Counted from the stretch's first letter, positions 34,612 through 43,194 are shown. The stretch: 64,000 bases of DNA from Candidatus Fermentithermobacillaceae bacterium (GCA_018052475.1 JAGPNG010000006.1:11071-75070), one strand, 5' to 3'. The notes: generated from the sequence alone by a model not told the origin. Translations and numbers: made by a program.

Positions 34612-35447
34612 TACCTAGCCCATTATTTCCTGATGTAGAGGTTGTCGCGCTTGTAGGGCCAAGCGGAACCGGCAAATCCCATCACGCGATGTGGGTTGCC
34701 CAAGAGCATGGATGCGAGGCAATCATAGACGACGGTCTTCTAATCTCCGGATCTAGGATCATTGCAGGAAGATCTGCAAAGAGAGAAGAAACAAAACTAG
34801 CTGCCGTCAGAAGGGCTGTCTTCACCGCCCCCTCTCATGCTTTTGAGGTTCGTGCTGCCATCGCAGAGATAAAGCCCAAGCGCGTCTTGGTCCTGGGCAC
34901 TTCTTTGTCCATGGTAGAGAGGATAGTAGAAAGACTAGGTCTGCCTAATCCTTCTTCTATCTTGGACATAGCAGATTTGCAGAGCGACGAGGATATTACG
35001 GAGGCTTTGAGGCATAGGAGACAGGAAGGTAAGCACGTTATTCCGGCTCCTACATTTGAGGTCAAAAAAACCTTCTCAGGGTACTTGGTGGACCCTTTGC
35101 AGATATTTGTCAGATCACGCGAGCAAAGGCCAACTATTCTTGAAAGAAGCGTTGTGCGGCCTACCTATAGTTATTTTGGGAATTTCTACATCGCCGACAA
35201 TGTAGTGATGTATATAGCGTCCCAGATTTGTTCCGAAATTCCGGGAGTAAATAAGGTATTGAGGACTATAGTTATAAATACAAGTGAAGGGACTATTTTG
35301 GAGGTCGAATTAGCACTGGCCTATGGTGTGCAGGTATTTTCTGTTATGAGTGAAGTGCAGGCTAAGTTGAAACAGAAGCTAGAATATCTTACCGGCATCT
35401 ACTTGGCTAGTGTGGATGTGGTAACAAGAAAAATCAGTTTGGACTAG
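34587..35447 (+). CDS. P-loop ATPase fused to an Asp23-like domain
   Basis: The 286-residue protein has a Walker A GPSGTGKS (24-31) in an HPr-kinase/small-kinase-like N-terminal domain (about 1-165). ALVGPSGTGKSHHAMWVA is followed by a basic region. The C-terminal 95 residues (NFYIADNVVMYIASQICSEIPGV, then a VELALAYGVQV segment and LTGIYLASVDVVTRKI) fit the Asp23/Gls24 (DUF322) pattern. Such a fusion is not one I know as named. Start GTG 34587 is inside the TPR gene with AAGGAAGG upstream. The next gene is sigma-54, 71 bases on, beyond a strong hairpin. Function is unknown; an ATP-dependent envelope-stress or scaffold role is a guess. Confidence 0.75.
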   Translation: MASMGKEIVPSPLFPDVEVVALVGPSGTGKSHHAMWVAQEHGCEAIIDDGLLISGSRIIAGRSAKREETKLAAVRRAVFTAPSHAFEVRAAIAEIKPKRVLVLGTSLSMVERIVERLGLPNPSSILDIADLQSDEDITEALRHRRQEGKHVIPAPTFEVKKTFSGYLVDPLQIFVRSREQRPTILERSVVRPTYSYFGNFYIADNVVMYIASQICSEIPGVNKVLRTIVINTSEGTILEVELALAYGVQVFSVMSEVQAKLKQKLEYLTGIYLASVDVVTRKISLD

Positions 35448-35467
35448 CTAAGTGGCCAATTGGAAAG

Positions 35468-35494
35468 CCAGGCATAGGGATAACCTGTGCCTGG
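35468..35494 (+). promoter_or_regulatory. Strong RNA hairpin before rpoN
   Basis: CCAGGCATAGG and CCTGTGCCTGG form an 11-pair stem (one T/G wobble) around the loop GATAA. It lies 20 bases after the Asp23-fusion stop and 9 bases before the rpoN ribosome site. There is no T run, so it is not a standard terminator. It could protect the upstream mRNA or tune rpoN translation. Confidence 0.6.
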
Positions 35495-35518
35495 GACAGT
35501 CCGCAGGAGAGTGGGAAT

Positions 35519-36892
35519 GTGGAACCTGGATATGGTCTTGAACTTTTGCAGACGCAAAAACTTATTCTGACGCCTGAACTTCGTCAGGCCATTATGGTTT
35601 TGCAGATGAATGTTCAGGAACTTTCCCAGTTTATACTGCAAGAAGTTGAAAATAATCCCCTTTTGGACATCGCAGACGATCAAAGTAACGAGGCGGAAGC
35701 GGATTTTCCAACTGAAGATGATTACGAAGAGTGGATGGACTACTTTTCGGATTCCTCAGATCTTGGAGTATCGCAGGTAAGTGCAAAAAAAAGCAAAGAG
35801 CAGAGCCTTCTTTTCTATCAAGATATTCCTGTAAGCAGCAACAGTATGTGGGATGCTCTTTTATCGCAATTGGCGCTTCTTCGGTTGAGCAGAAAAGAGC
35901 TTGAAGTTGCACGATTTGTAATTGGGAACATAGATGACAACGGATACCTAAGATGTTCGATTTCCGATATCACTTCAGCTGCTTCGTGTACGAAGCAGCT
36001 AGCAGAATCTGTGATTAGGGTGATCCAAGGTCTTGAACCTGTCGGTATCTGCTCGAGGGATTTGCGAGAATGTTTGGAACTTCAGGCAGTATCGAAAGGG
36101 TTAGGGGATCTGGAATTACGGATCATAAGGGCACATCTTGAGGATCTGGGTCAGGCCAGGTACACAAAAATAGCCGAAGAAGAGCAAGTATCGTTAGAAG
36201 ATGTGCTCCGGGCGAGGGATCTCATCGTGGGTCTGGATCCGAAACCGGGCGCGAGCTTGTCCTACACGAACATAACCTACATATTGCCGGATATTACCGT
36301 CAAGAGATTAGGGGACGAATTCGTTGTGATACTGAACGAAAATGCCCTGCCTCCCATAAGGTGGAATCCGTATTACCGGAGACTGCTTTCTGAGGGCGAG
36401 AAGGCGACCAAGGACTACCTTACGCAGCAGGCTAAAAGGGCATACTATTTGATGAAGAGTGTGGAGCAAAGACGGATGACTATAGCCAAGGTTATGGAAA
36501 GCATAGTTAAGCATCAAAAGCGTTTCTTCCTCGAAGGGCCCGGTCATCTTGACCCCCTCACGCTCGGCGACATCGCAGACGAACTTGGGATTCATGCGTC
36601 TACCGTATCAAGGGCGATATCGGGCAAATATGTAGATACTCCATTTGGCATTTTCCCATGCAAAATGTTCTTTGGGCCCGGAATAAAAGCTGTCGGCGAT
36701 GAGATTTCTCAATACAATGTAAAAAGAGCCATCTCAGAGATAGTTGACAAGGAAGACCCCGGAAATCCCCTGACCGATAGTCAGATCAGTGAACTTTTGC
36801 ACGAAAGTGGTGTTTTTGTTGCAAGACGTACTGTTGCCAAGTATCGTTCCCAGATGGGTATTCCCGCCTCAAACCGGAGGAAGCGGCTATGA
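35519..36892 (+). CDS. rpoN: RNA polymerase sigma-54 factor
   Basis: Sigma-54 is 457 residues here. The N-terminal activator-interacting region I (LLQTQKLILTPELRQAIMVLQ) is followed by an acidic stretch, then the core-binding and HTH parts. The RpoN box ARRTVAKYR is at 435-443. Its targets usually require an enhancer-binding ATPase, and none is in this window. GTG start with AGGAGAG 8 bases upstream. By eye I saw no clear TGGCAC-N5-TTGCA site in the main intergenic regions. Confidence 0.96.
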   Translation: MEPGYGLELLQTQKLILTPELRQAIMVLQMNVQELSQFILQEVENNPLLDIADDQSNEAEADFPTEDDYEEWMDYFSDSSDLGVSQVSAKKSKEQSLLFYQDIPVSSNSMWDALLSQLALLRLSRKELEVARFVIGNIDDNGYLRCSISDITSAASCTKQLAESVIRVIQGLEPVGICSRDLRECLELQAVSKGLGDLELRIIRAHLEDLGQARYTKIAEEEQVSLEDVLRARDLIVGLDPKPGASLSYTNITYILPDITVKRLGDEFVVILNENALPPIRWNPYYRRLLSEGEKATKDYLTQQAKRAYYLMKSVEQRRMTIAKVMESIVKHQKRFFLEGPGHLDPLTLGDIADELGIHASTVSRAISGKYVDTPFGIFPCKMFFGPGIKAVGDEISQYNVKRAISEIVDKEDPGNPLTDSQISELLHESGVFVARRTVAKYRSQMGIPASNRRKRL

Positions 36893-37020
36893 CTTCTCTT
36901 ACGTCCTCAAGCTACGGTCCGTCCAATCCCAACTTGTTTTTTACAAATGCGCGTCTACGATGTGTTAGAATCTAGAATAGGTTTTGTTGTTGACTAATGG
37001 TTGTAATCGAGGTGGTGTAA

Positions 37021-38364
37021 GTGATCACGATAAAGAAAGTTTCGGGAGGCGTTAGTGTTCCGGATAAAAAGCATTTATCTGAGGACTCTCCCATTGAGTT
37101 CCCTGGTATCCCTCAAGAATTGGTACTTTTTGTATCGCAGCACACGGGAGCTCCGTCAAGGCCTGTTGTGAAACCTAAGGATGCTGTCAAGAGGGGGCAG
37201 ATCATAGCGGAGCCTCAGGGCGCCATAAGTGCCGCTTTACACGCACCTACGTCGGGAGTCATAAAGAGCATCGAACCGAGGTTTCATCCGGTGCAGGGGC
37301 GAATGGTCGATGCAATCATCATGCAGCCCGACGGACTGAACGATGATTCGGGGGCTCTGGCTCCTATAGCCTCTAACCTGGATGAGATTGCACCCGAAAG
37401 GTTGAGAGAGACTGCTAGGCAGATGGGACTAGTGGGTCTGGGAGGAGCAGCGTTTCCAACAGATGTAAAACTCAGCCCGCCCAAGGATAAGCCAATAGAT
37501 ACCTACCTTCTGAATGGTGCTGAATGTGAGCCCTACTTGACAGCGGATTACAGGCTCATGGTTGAGGAGCCTGAGAAGGTCGTGTTCGGGTTTAGGGCGT
37601 TTATGAAAGCCTCTGGCGTTAGAAGGGGCATAGTATGCATAGAGGATAACAAGCCAAAAGCGATTGAAGCTGTGAAGCGTGCAATTGAGCCTTTCGACGG
37701 TATTGAACTGGCCGTGCTTACTTCGCGGTACCCTAGAGGAGGGGAAAAACAGCTCATTCAGGCAGTCCTCGGTAGAGAAGTGCCTCCGCCTCCAGGCCTG
37801 CCGCTAGATGTTGGGGTGATCGTATCGAATGTGGGTACTGCTTATGCCATGGCAGAGGGGATTTTGGAAGGTCTGCCGTTGGTAGAGAGGATTGTGAGCG
37901 TTACCGGTGAAGGTATAAAGAAACCGTCTAACTTCAGAACTCTTATAGGGACCCCTATTTCCTTCCTGATAGAGAAAGCAGGAGGGTATAACGGTACCCC
38001 TCGCAAAGTAATAATGGGTGGACCCATGATGGGCATGGCAGTTAAGGAACTGGAAGTACCTGTGTTAAAAGGCACGTCCGGTGTTTTGGTCTTGCGCAAA
38101 GAACAGGTGACAGAAGAGCCTATTTTGCCATGTGTACGTTGTGGAAAATGTGTTGATGCATGCCCGATGCGGTTACAGCCTTTATGGATAGCGGCATACT
38201 CTGAACGAGGTCTTATTGATCAAGCCGAAAATGCAAGAGCAATGGACTGCTGCGAGTGCGGAGCTTGTGCTTTTGTGTGTCCTGCAAAGAGGCCTTTAGT
38301 GCAATGGATAAAGATGGCAAAGAGTTCGATCAGCGCGAGAAGAAGGGCTCAGCGTAGTCAATAG
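37021..38364 (+). CDS. rnfC: Rnf complex NADH-binding subunit RnfC
   Basis: RnfC takes electrons from or gives them to NAD(H) in the ferredoxin:NAD oxidoreductase complex. Of 447 residues, about 40-95 form a barrel-sandwich domain (PVVKPKDAVKRGQII). GLGGAAFPTDVK and LLNGAECEPYLTADYRLM mark the FMN/NADH domain. Two [4Fe-4S] motifs lie at the C-terminus, CVRCGKCVDACP and CCECGACAFVCP. It is a normal length without the long C-terminal tail of some proteobacteria. GTG start with GAGGTGGT upstream. First gene of rnfC-D-E-A-B. Confidence 0.95.
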   Translation: MITIKKVSGGVSVPDKKHLSEDSPIEFPGIPQELVLFVSQHTGAPSRPVVKPKDAVKRGQIIAEPQGAISAALHAPTSGVIKSIEPRFHPVQGRMVDAIIMQPDGLNDDSGALAPIASNLDEIAPERLRETARQMGLVGLGGAAFPTDVKLSPPKDKPIDTYLLNGAECEPYLTADYRLMVEEPEKVVFGFRAFMKASGVRRGIVCIEDNKPKAIEAVKRAIEPFDGIELAVLTSRYPRGGEKQLIQAVLGREVPPPPGLPLDVGVIVSNVGTAYAMAEGILEGLPLVERIVSVTGEGIKKPSNFRTLIGTPISFLIEKAGGYNGTPRKVIMGGPMMGMAVKELEVPVLKGTSGVLVLRKEQVTEEPILPCVRCGKCVDACPMRLQPLWIAAYSERGLIDQAENARAMDCCECGACAFVCPAKRPLVQWIKMAKSSISARRRAQRSQ

Positions 38365-38392
38365 GCTGGCAAGAAGAGACGGAGGTATTACG

Positions 38393-39379
38393 ATGGAAGA
38401 CAGACTACTTGTAACGCCGGCGCCCCATATCACTAGCAGTAAAACGGTACGGGGGATAATGCTGGACGTGGTGGTTTCTCTTGTTCCCGCTAGTATCGCT
38501 GCGGTAGTCATATTCGGGGTCAGGTCGCTTTTGATAATACTTGCTTCTGTAGTTTCCGCAGTTGCAGCGGAAGCGATATATCAGAAACTTTTCAAGAAGC
38601 CGCTTACAATAAACGATATGTCCGCAACTGTAACCGGTCTTCTTTTGGCGCTTACGTTGCCGCCGAACGTTCCGATATGGATTCCAATTATCGGGTCTGT
38701 ATTTGCTATTGTGATTGCAAAGCAGATATTTGGCGGGCTGGGAACCAATTTTGTAAATCCGGCCCTCGCAGGAAGAGCATTTGTTTTGGCTGCTTGGCCT
38801 CTTCATATGACCCATGATTGGGTTACTCCATTGGGGTACGATGCGCTTACAGGTGCTACCCCCTTGGCAGCCTTCAATGGCACGGGTAAAACTGCGTTGA
38901 CGCTGAGAGACCTATTACTTGGCTTGAGAGCAGGTTCGTTGGGGGAGACGTGTATAATTGCTCTTTTGGCTGGGGGGATTTATCTAATTGCAAGAGATGT
39001 GATAGATTGGCGAATTCCTGTGGGGTATCTTGGAACTCTTGCACTCGGGACCTGGATCTTTGGGAGCCCAAACGGGTTTTTCATGGGAGATTGGATAAGT
39101 GGACTACTTCTTGGCGGGGCTGTTTTGGGTTCGTTTTTTATGGCTACAGACTATGTTACCTCTCCGGTTACTCGTCGAGGTCGACTATGTATGGGAATAG
39201 GAGCGGGTGTTGTCACGTTGTTAATCCGGCTTTGGGGCAGCTATCCTGAAGGAGTCACATATGCCATATTGTTTATGAATCTCGTCACGCCTCTGATAGA
39301 TAAGTACATAGTGCCCAAGTACTATGGTTATGCACATGATGTACAGGCAAGAAAAGCTGCAACAGGAGGTGCAAAATAA
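38393..39379 (+). CDS. rnfD: Rnf complex membrane subunit RnfD
   Basis: A 328-residue integral membrane protein with about eight to ten hydrophobic helices. T156 in LTGATPLAAF is the threonine expected to carry covalent FMN through phosphoester linkage. The adjacent FVNPALAGRAF is the family hallmark. GGAGGT lies 6 bases before the ATG. Its TAA overlaps the ATG of rnfE by one base, leaving no room for the rnfG gene that normally sits here. Confidence 0.95.
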   Translation: MEDRLLVTPAPHITSSKTVRGIMLDVVVSLVPASIAAVVIFGVRSLLIILASVVSAVAAEAIYQKLFKKPLTINDMSATVTGLLLALTLPPNVPIWIPIIGSVFAIVIAKQIFGGLGTNFVNPALAGRAFVLAAWPLHMTHDWVTPLGYDALTGATPLAAFNGTGKTALTLRDLLLGLRAGSLGETCIIALLAGGIYLIARDVIDWRIPVGYLGTLALGTWIFGSPNGFFMGDWISGLLLGGAVLGSFFMATDYVTSPVTRRGRLCMGIGAGVVTLLIRLWGSYPEGVTYAILFMNLVTPLIDKYIVPKYYGYAHDVQARKAATGGAK

Positions 39380-40023
39380 TGAGTGAGCCTAGGCGATCTC
39401 TTGGCTTTGATTTTATCAAGGGTTTTATACAAGAGAACCCCACTTTTGCCTTGGCCATTGGCATGTGCCCCACACTTGCAGTTACTACAAGCGTGGAAAA
39501 CGGCTTTTGGATGGGACTGGCAGTGGTGTTTGTGCTTACGTTTTCTAACGTGTTTGTATCGCTGTTGAGGAGGTTTATTCCTGATGCTATCAGGATTCCA
39601 ATATTCGTTATACTGATCGCAACTCCCGTCGTAATTGTTGAATTGGTGATGAGAGCTTACCTTCCGGCCATCTATGAAGTCATGGGGATCTTTGTTCCAC
39701 TTATAGTCGTAAACTGCATCATCATCGCGCGCGCTGAGGCGTTCGCATATAGATATCCTGTTATGAACTCCCTTATGGATGGGCTTGGCATAGGTGCTGC
39801 ATACACGGTTAATTTGATGGTCATAGGCGGGGTTCGTGAGTTTCTGGGCACTGGGCAGATCGCTTTGGGAAGCATTGTTTTTCCGTCAGCCCCGTTTTTT
39901 GAACCTGCCGCGGTTATGCTGACCCCTCCTGGAGGGTTCATAACGCTGGGGCTACTTATGGTCCTATTCAGGGTAACTTTGGGTTCTAAAGCGAAGGTGG
40001 AAGATCACAGCAAAACGTCGTGA
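39379..40023 (+). CDS. rnfE: Rnf complex membrane subunit RnfE
   Basis: A 214-residue protein with six hydrophobic helices, related to NqrD. C30 (GMCPTLAVT) and C113 (VVNCIIIARAEAFA) are at the positions that, in Nqr and Rnf, hold a membrane-embedded [2Fe-2S] cluster together with the sister subunit RnfA. It begins at a TAATG junction with rnfD, so translation is coupled. It is followed by rnfA after 27 bases. Confidence 0.94.
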   Translation: MSEPRRSLGFDFIKGFIQENPTFALAIGMCPTLAVTTSVENGFWMGLAVVFVLTFSNVFVSLLRRFIPDAIRIPIFVILIATPVVIVELVMRAYLPAIYEVMGIFVPLIVVNCIIIARAEAFAYRYPVMNSLMDGLGIGAAYTVNLMVIGGVREFLGTGQIALGSIVFPSAPFFEPAAVMLTPPGGFITLGLLMVLFRVTLGSKAKVEDHSKTS

Positions 40024-40050
40024 GAAACTCGCTAATGGGGAGGGATTTAT

Positions 40051-40635
40051 GTGTCTGTAATCGGAATCATAATAAGCGGAGTCCTTATTAACAACTTTAT
40101 TTTCATGCAGTATTTGGGGATATGCCCTTTTATTGGGGTATCTCAGACCCTTGAGACAGCGCTAGGGATGTCGGGCGCGGTCATATTTGTTATGACTATC
40201 GCGTCTGCGGTTACTGCTGCGTTTGAGCAGTTTGTGCTGGCTCAGCTTGGTTTAGAGTACCTAAGGACCATCGCCTATATACTGGTTATCGCCGCGTTTG
40301 TGCAGCTAGTGGAAATATTCATGAAAAAAGCATTACCTGGTCTATACAAGGCTTTGGGCATTTACCTTCCTCTCATCACAACGAACTGTGCTGTGTTAGG
40401 TGTTACTATGTTGAACGTAAGACACTCGTACAGTATCTTGATGAGTACGGTAAATGGGTTTGCCGGAGCCTTGGGATGGAGTCTCGCGATAATAATATTT
40501 GCCGGGATTCGAGAGAGATGGCAGCTTATGGACATTCCTCCCGCGCTTGAGGGTTTCCCGCTCGCTCTCATATCTACCGGGCTTATGTCGTTGGCCTTTT
40601 TGGGCTTCTCAGGATTGTTCAAAGGCTTGCTGTGA
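40051..40635 (+). CDS. rnfA: Rnf complex membrane subunit RnfA
   Basis: A 194-residue six-helix protein related to NqrE. C25 (YLGICPFIGVS) and C113 (TTNCAVLGV) are the matching Fe-S cluster ligands. NNFIFMQYLGICP opens the protein as usual. GTG start with GGGGAGGG 6 bases upstream. With RnfE it forms the transmembrane electron path that couples to Na+ or H+ pumping; which ion is used cannot be read with confidence. Confidence 0.95.
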   Translation: MSVIGIIISGVLINNFIFMQYLGICPFIGVSQTLETALGMSGAVIFVMTIASAVTAAFEQFVLAQLGLEYLRTIAYILVIAAFVQLVEIFMKKALPGLYKALGIYLPLITTNCAVLGVTMLNVRHSYSILMSTVNGFAGALGWSLAIIIFAGIRERWQLMDIPPALEGFPLALISTGLMSLAFLGFSGLFKGLL

Positions 40636-40654
40636 TCAAAAGGGGGAACTATTG

Positions 40655-41461
40655 TTGCTAAATGCGGTTCTTGCGTTAGGAATAGCTGGACTTGTGTTTG
40701 GTGCGATGTTGGCTATGGCCGCTGAGAAATTCAAGGTTGAACAAGATCCAAAGGTGCTCGAGGTCTTAGCTGCGTTGCCAGGGGCGAACTGTGGAGCGTG
40801 CGGGTTTCCAGGCTGTTCAGGTCTGGCTCAAGCGATAGTTAAAGGTGAAGCTCCTACCAATGCCTGTGTTCCCGGTGGGAAAGCGGTCGCTGAAGCAGTT
40901 TCTAAGATAATGGGAGTCGATGCTGAGGCTTCTGAACCTCAGGTTGCAGTGGTGTATTGTCAGGGGGATCAGGATAACGCCGAGAGCGTTGCAGACTATC
41001 ACGGATATGCGAGTTGTCAGGCTGTGAATCTCCTAGGCGGGCTCAAGGGTTGTCCCTATGGGTGTTTGGGATTTGGTGATTGTGTGAAAGCTTGTCCTTT
41101 TGGGGCAATGTATATGTCAAAAGAGGGATTGCCCATCGTTATTCCAGAGAAATGCACAGGTTGCGGGGCCTGCGTAAGAGCGTGTCCCAGAGGAGTAATA
41201 GCTCTTGCTCCTAGGGGTAAGAATGTCCACATTTTGTGCAGTTCGTACGACAAGGGGCCTTCGGTGCGAAAGTATTGCAAGGTCGGATGTATCGCGTGCC
41301 AGTTATGCGTCAAGGCATGTCCTCAGACTGCCATATCTATGGATAAAGGTACTTTGGCACGAATCGACTATGCTTTGTGCGACAATTGCGGAATTTGCGC
41401 TACCAAATGTCCGATGAAGACCATTCGAGATGAGAACAAAGATAAGAGTGTAACTGCCTGA
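40655..41461 (+). CDS. rnfB: Rnf complex ferredoxin-type subunit RnfB, extended
   Basis: RnfB accepts electrons from reduced ferredoxin. The 268-residue protein has an N-terminal anchor helix (about 2-22), a four-Cys domain (C46, C49, C54, C71: ANCGACGFPGC), then four more cysteine clusters: CPYGCLGFGDCVKACP, CTGCGACVRACP, CKVGCIACQLCVKACP and CDNCGICATKCP. That gives several [4Fe-4S] clusters, the multi-cluster type known from some anaerobes. Start is a TTG at 40655 with AAAGGGGG about 8 bases upstream; TTG 40652 is an alternative. Last gene of the rnf run. Confidence 0.93.
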   Translation: MLNAVLALGIAGLVFGAMLAMAAEKFKVEQDPKVLEVLAALPGANCGACGFPGCSGLAQAIVKGEAPTNACVPGGKAVAEAVSKIMGVDAEASEPQVAVVYCQGDQDNAESVADYHGYASCQAVNLLGGLKGCPYGCLGFGDCVKACPFGAMYMSKEGLPIVIPEKCTGCGACVRACPRGVIALAPRGKNVHILCSSYDKGPSVRKYCKVGCIACQLCVKACPQTAISMDKGTLARIDYALCDNCGICATKCPMKTIRDENKDKSVTA

Positions 41462-41498
41462 TGTATGCAGTCTTTGTATAGCGTTTGCGATTTTACTT

Positions 41499-41527
41499 TT
41501 GCGTGGGTGTCTATGATACCCTAGAAT
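41499..41527 (+). promoter_or_regulatory. Possible promoter before the DUF4321 gene
   Basis: TTGCGT (41499) and TAGAAT (41522-41527) are 17 bases apart. An alternative -10, TATGAT, is at 41512. The 15-base palindrome CCCTAGA-A-TCTAGGG (41518-41532) overlaps the -10. It shares TAGAATCTAG with the rnfC upstream region. Confidence 0.35.
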
Positions 41528-41545
41528 CTAGGGGGCGGACAAATC

Positions 41546-41791
41546 GTGAGGAGACAATCAAACACGTGGGTATGGGTGATAGCCCTTGTGGCCGGCGCCA
41601 TAGTAGGCAGTGTAATAGGCGAGGCCCTGTCAGAGGTAGTGCCTCTTCTGGCCAAAGGGTTTGCTGTTGGGATACAGCCGCCCTTTAATCTGGATCTGAA
41701 TGTAGTCTCACTTACATTGGGGTTTACTGTGCGACTTAACTTAGCCGGCGCGGTGATGGTTCTCATCCTCGTGTTGTTTCTTGGGCGGTGA
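41546..41791 (+). CDS. DUF4321 small membrane protein
   Basis: An 81-residue protein with two hydrophobic helices (about 8-28 and 63-80) and a short external-type loop between them. The pattern WVWVIALVAGAIVGSVIGEAL, a polar middle with FNLDLNVVSLTLGF, then NLAGAVMVLILVLFLGR matches the DUF4321 family placed next to maf in many Bacillota. Its role is unknown; association with maf, radC and mreBCD suggests the cell envelope. GTG start with GGGGGCGG upstream; it overlaps maf by GTGA. Confidence 0.8.
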   Translation: MRRQSNTWVWVIALVAGAIVGSVIGEALSEVVPLLAKGFAVGIQPPFNLDLNVVSLTLGFTVRLNLAGAVMVLILVLFLGR

Positions 41792-42387
41792 AAAGGTTGC
41801 AGTTAATTCTGGCTTCGGAGTCACCAAGACGTAAGGAACTTTTGGAATCTTTGGGCATACGGCCAATCGTTGTCCCTTCAGGTTTTGATGAAAACTCTGT
41901 CTTGGAAGAGGGGCTAGGTCCGGACAGTTTGGTCGAGGTCTTGGCTTGCCGAAAAGCGGAAACGGTGAGTCGTATCCATGCAGACCATTTGATATTGGGC
42001 GCGGATACACTTGTATATCTTAAAGGAGAGATCCTAGGCAAGCCCAAAAACCGAGACGAAGCATGGGAAATGCTCAAAAAGCTTTCAGGGAACACTCATA
42101 AGGTCTACACTGGCATTGCATTGTATGAGCCTAGAAGAAAGCAAGTGTTTTCGGATGTTGATTGTTCCTATGTTACATTCGTTGATATGAGTCCTTACGA
42201 GATCCAATGGTACGTAGAAACTGACGAACCAATAGGCAAAGCGGGTGGATATGCCATTCAAGGTAGAGCCGCGTTGTTTGTAAGTAGGATCATTGGTGAT
42301 TATACTAGCGTAATAGGGCTATCTTTGCCCAAGTTCTATAACCTGTTGAAACAAGCTGATATTTCTTTTGAGTCCTTGATCTCATAA
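41788..42387 (+). CDS. maf: Maf nucleotide pyrophosphatase
   Basis: Maf hydrolyses dTTP, UTP or modified nucleotides and is linked to septum inhibition in Bacillus. LILASESPRRKELLESLG is the N-terminal signature, LGADTLVYL holds the catalytic Asp, and GKAGGYAIQGRAALFV is the second motif. Length 199 is normal. The GTG start overlaps the preceding stop (GTGA). The maf-radC-mreBCD order is familiar. Confidence 0.95.
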   Translation: MKRLQLILASESPRRKELLESLGIRPIVVPSGFDENSVLEEGLGPDSLVEVLACRKAETVSRIHADHLILGADTLVYLKGEILGKPKNRDEAWEMLKKLSGNTHKVYTGIALYEPRRKQVFSDVDCSYVTFVDMSPYEIQWYVETDEPIGKAGGYAIQGRAALFVSRIIGDYTSVIGLSLPKFYNLLKQADISFESLIS

Positions 42388-42431
42388 AGAAGAACGGGGA
42401 TGGCTGCGAAGGAATATAGGAGGTATTTGCC

Positions 42432-43154
42432 ATTACCCTAGATAGATTGACCATTAAGGATTGGCCCGAGCAAGAGAAGCCACGCGAAAGGCTGTTTTCG
42501 TTAGGGCCGTCAGCGTTGTCGGATGCAGAACTTCTGGCCATTTTGCTGGGCACAGGTAATCCAGAAGAAACTGCTCTTGACTTGGCAAAAAGACTTTTGC
42601 TTTGGGGAACAGGTCAGTATGGGCCAGGGATGGGGTTTCTAAAGGAGAGCTCAATGGAAGAACTCATGTCTTTGCCCGGTATAGGGCCAGCCAAGGCAGC
42701 GAGACTAAAGGCGTGTCTTGAGATTTCGAAAAGGTTGCAGAAAGTTGATGACTGCAATCTCAAATCTGTGTGCCTAAGAAGCGGGCGAGATGTGTACGAG
42801 TTCATGAAAGGCGATGTAGAAGAACTAGACAGGGAACATTTTTGCGTGATCATGGTTAATGTAAGAAACCAGGTTATCGCTAAGGAAGTAGTGTCGGTAG
42901 GCGGGTTGAATGCAGCAATTGTACATCCCCGTGAGATATTCAAGAACTGCATAAAAAAGAGCGCTGCCGCTGTGATCCTTGTGCATAATCATCCCAGCGG
43001 AGAACCTGCTCCAAGCGATGAAGACGTTGCGGTGACTAAGAGGATCATAGAAGCGGGAAGGATAGTAGGTATAGATGTACTTGATCACGTGATAGTTGGG
43101 CATGGCCAGTATATTAGCTTAAGGGAGTCATTTAAGGGCTGGTTTACATGGTAG
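42432..43154 (+). CDS. radC: RadC-family JAB1/MPN protein, probable ATT start
   Basis: A RadC-type protein of about 240 residues. An N-terminal helix-hairpin-helix region (ALSDAELLAILLGTG, MSLPGIGPAKAARLKA) leads to the MPN+ metal motif: HNHPSGEPAPSDED. DNA-repair function was proposed from early genetics and is doubtful. The only in-frame ATG/GTG/TTG start after the upstream stop is TTG 42447, 22 bases from the TAGGAGGT ribosome site. An ATT at 42432 is 7 bases from that site and gives a better N-terminus, so ATT is the likelier start. Confidence 0.9.
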   Translation: MTLDRLTIKDWPEQEKPRERLFSLGPSALSDAELLAILLGTGNPEETALDLAKRLLLWGTGQYGPGMGFLKESSMEELMSLPGIGPAKAARLKACLEISKRLQKVDDCNLKSVCLRSGRDVYEFMKGDVEELDREHFCVIMVNVRNQVIAKEVVSVGGLNAAIVHPREIFKNCIKKSAAAVILVHNHPSGEPAPSDEDVAVTKRIIEAGRIVGIDVLDHVIVGHGQYISLRESFKGWFTW

Positions 43155-43194
43155 TAACTAGTCTTGTTTTCGACTGAGAGGGGAGTGGAAGAAG

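Noticed and set aside
35519-36892. Sigma-54 promoters in the window
   Set aside because: No convincing TGGCAC-N5-TTGC element was seen by eye upstream of the main operons. A weight-matrix scan would be needed.
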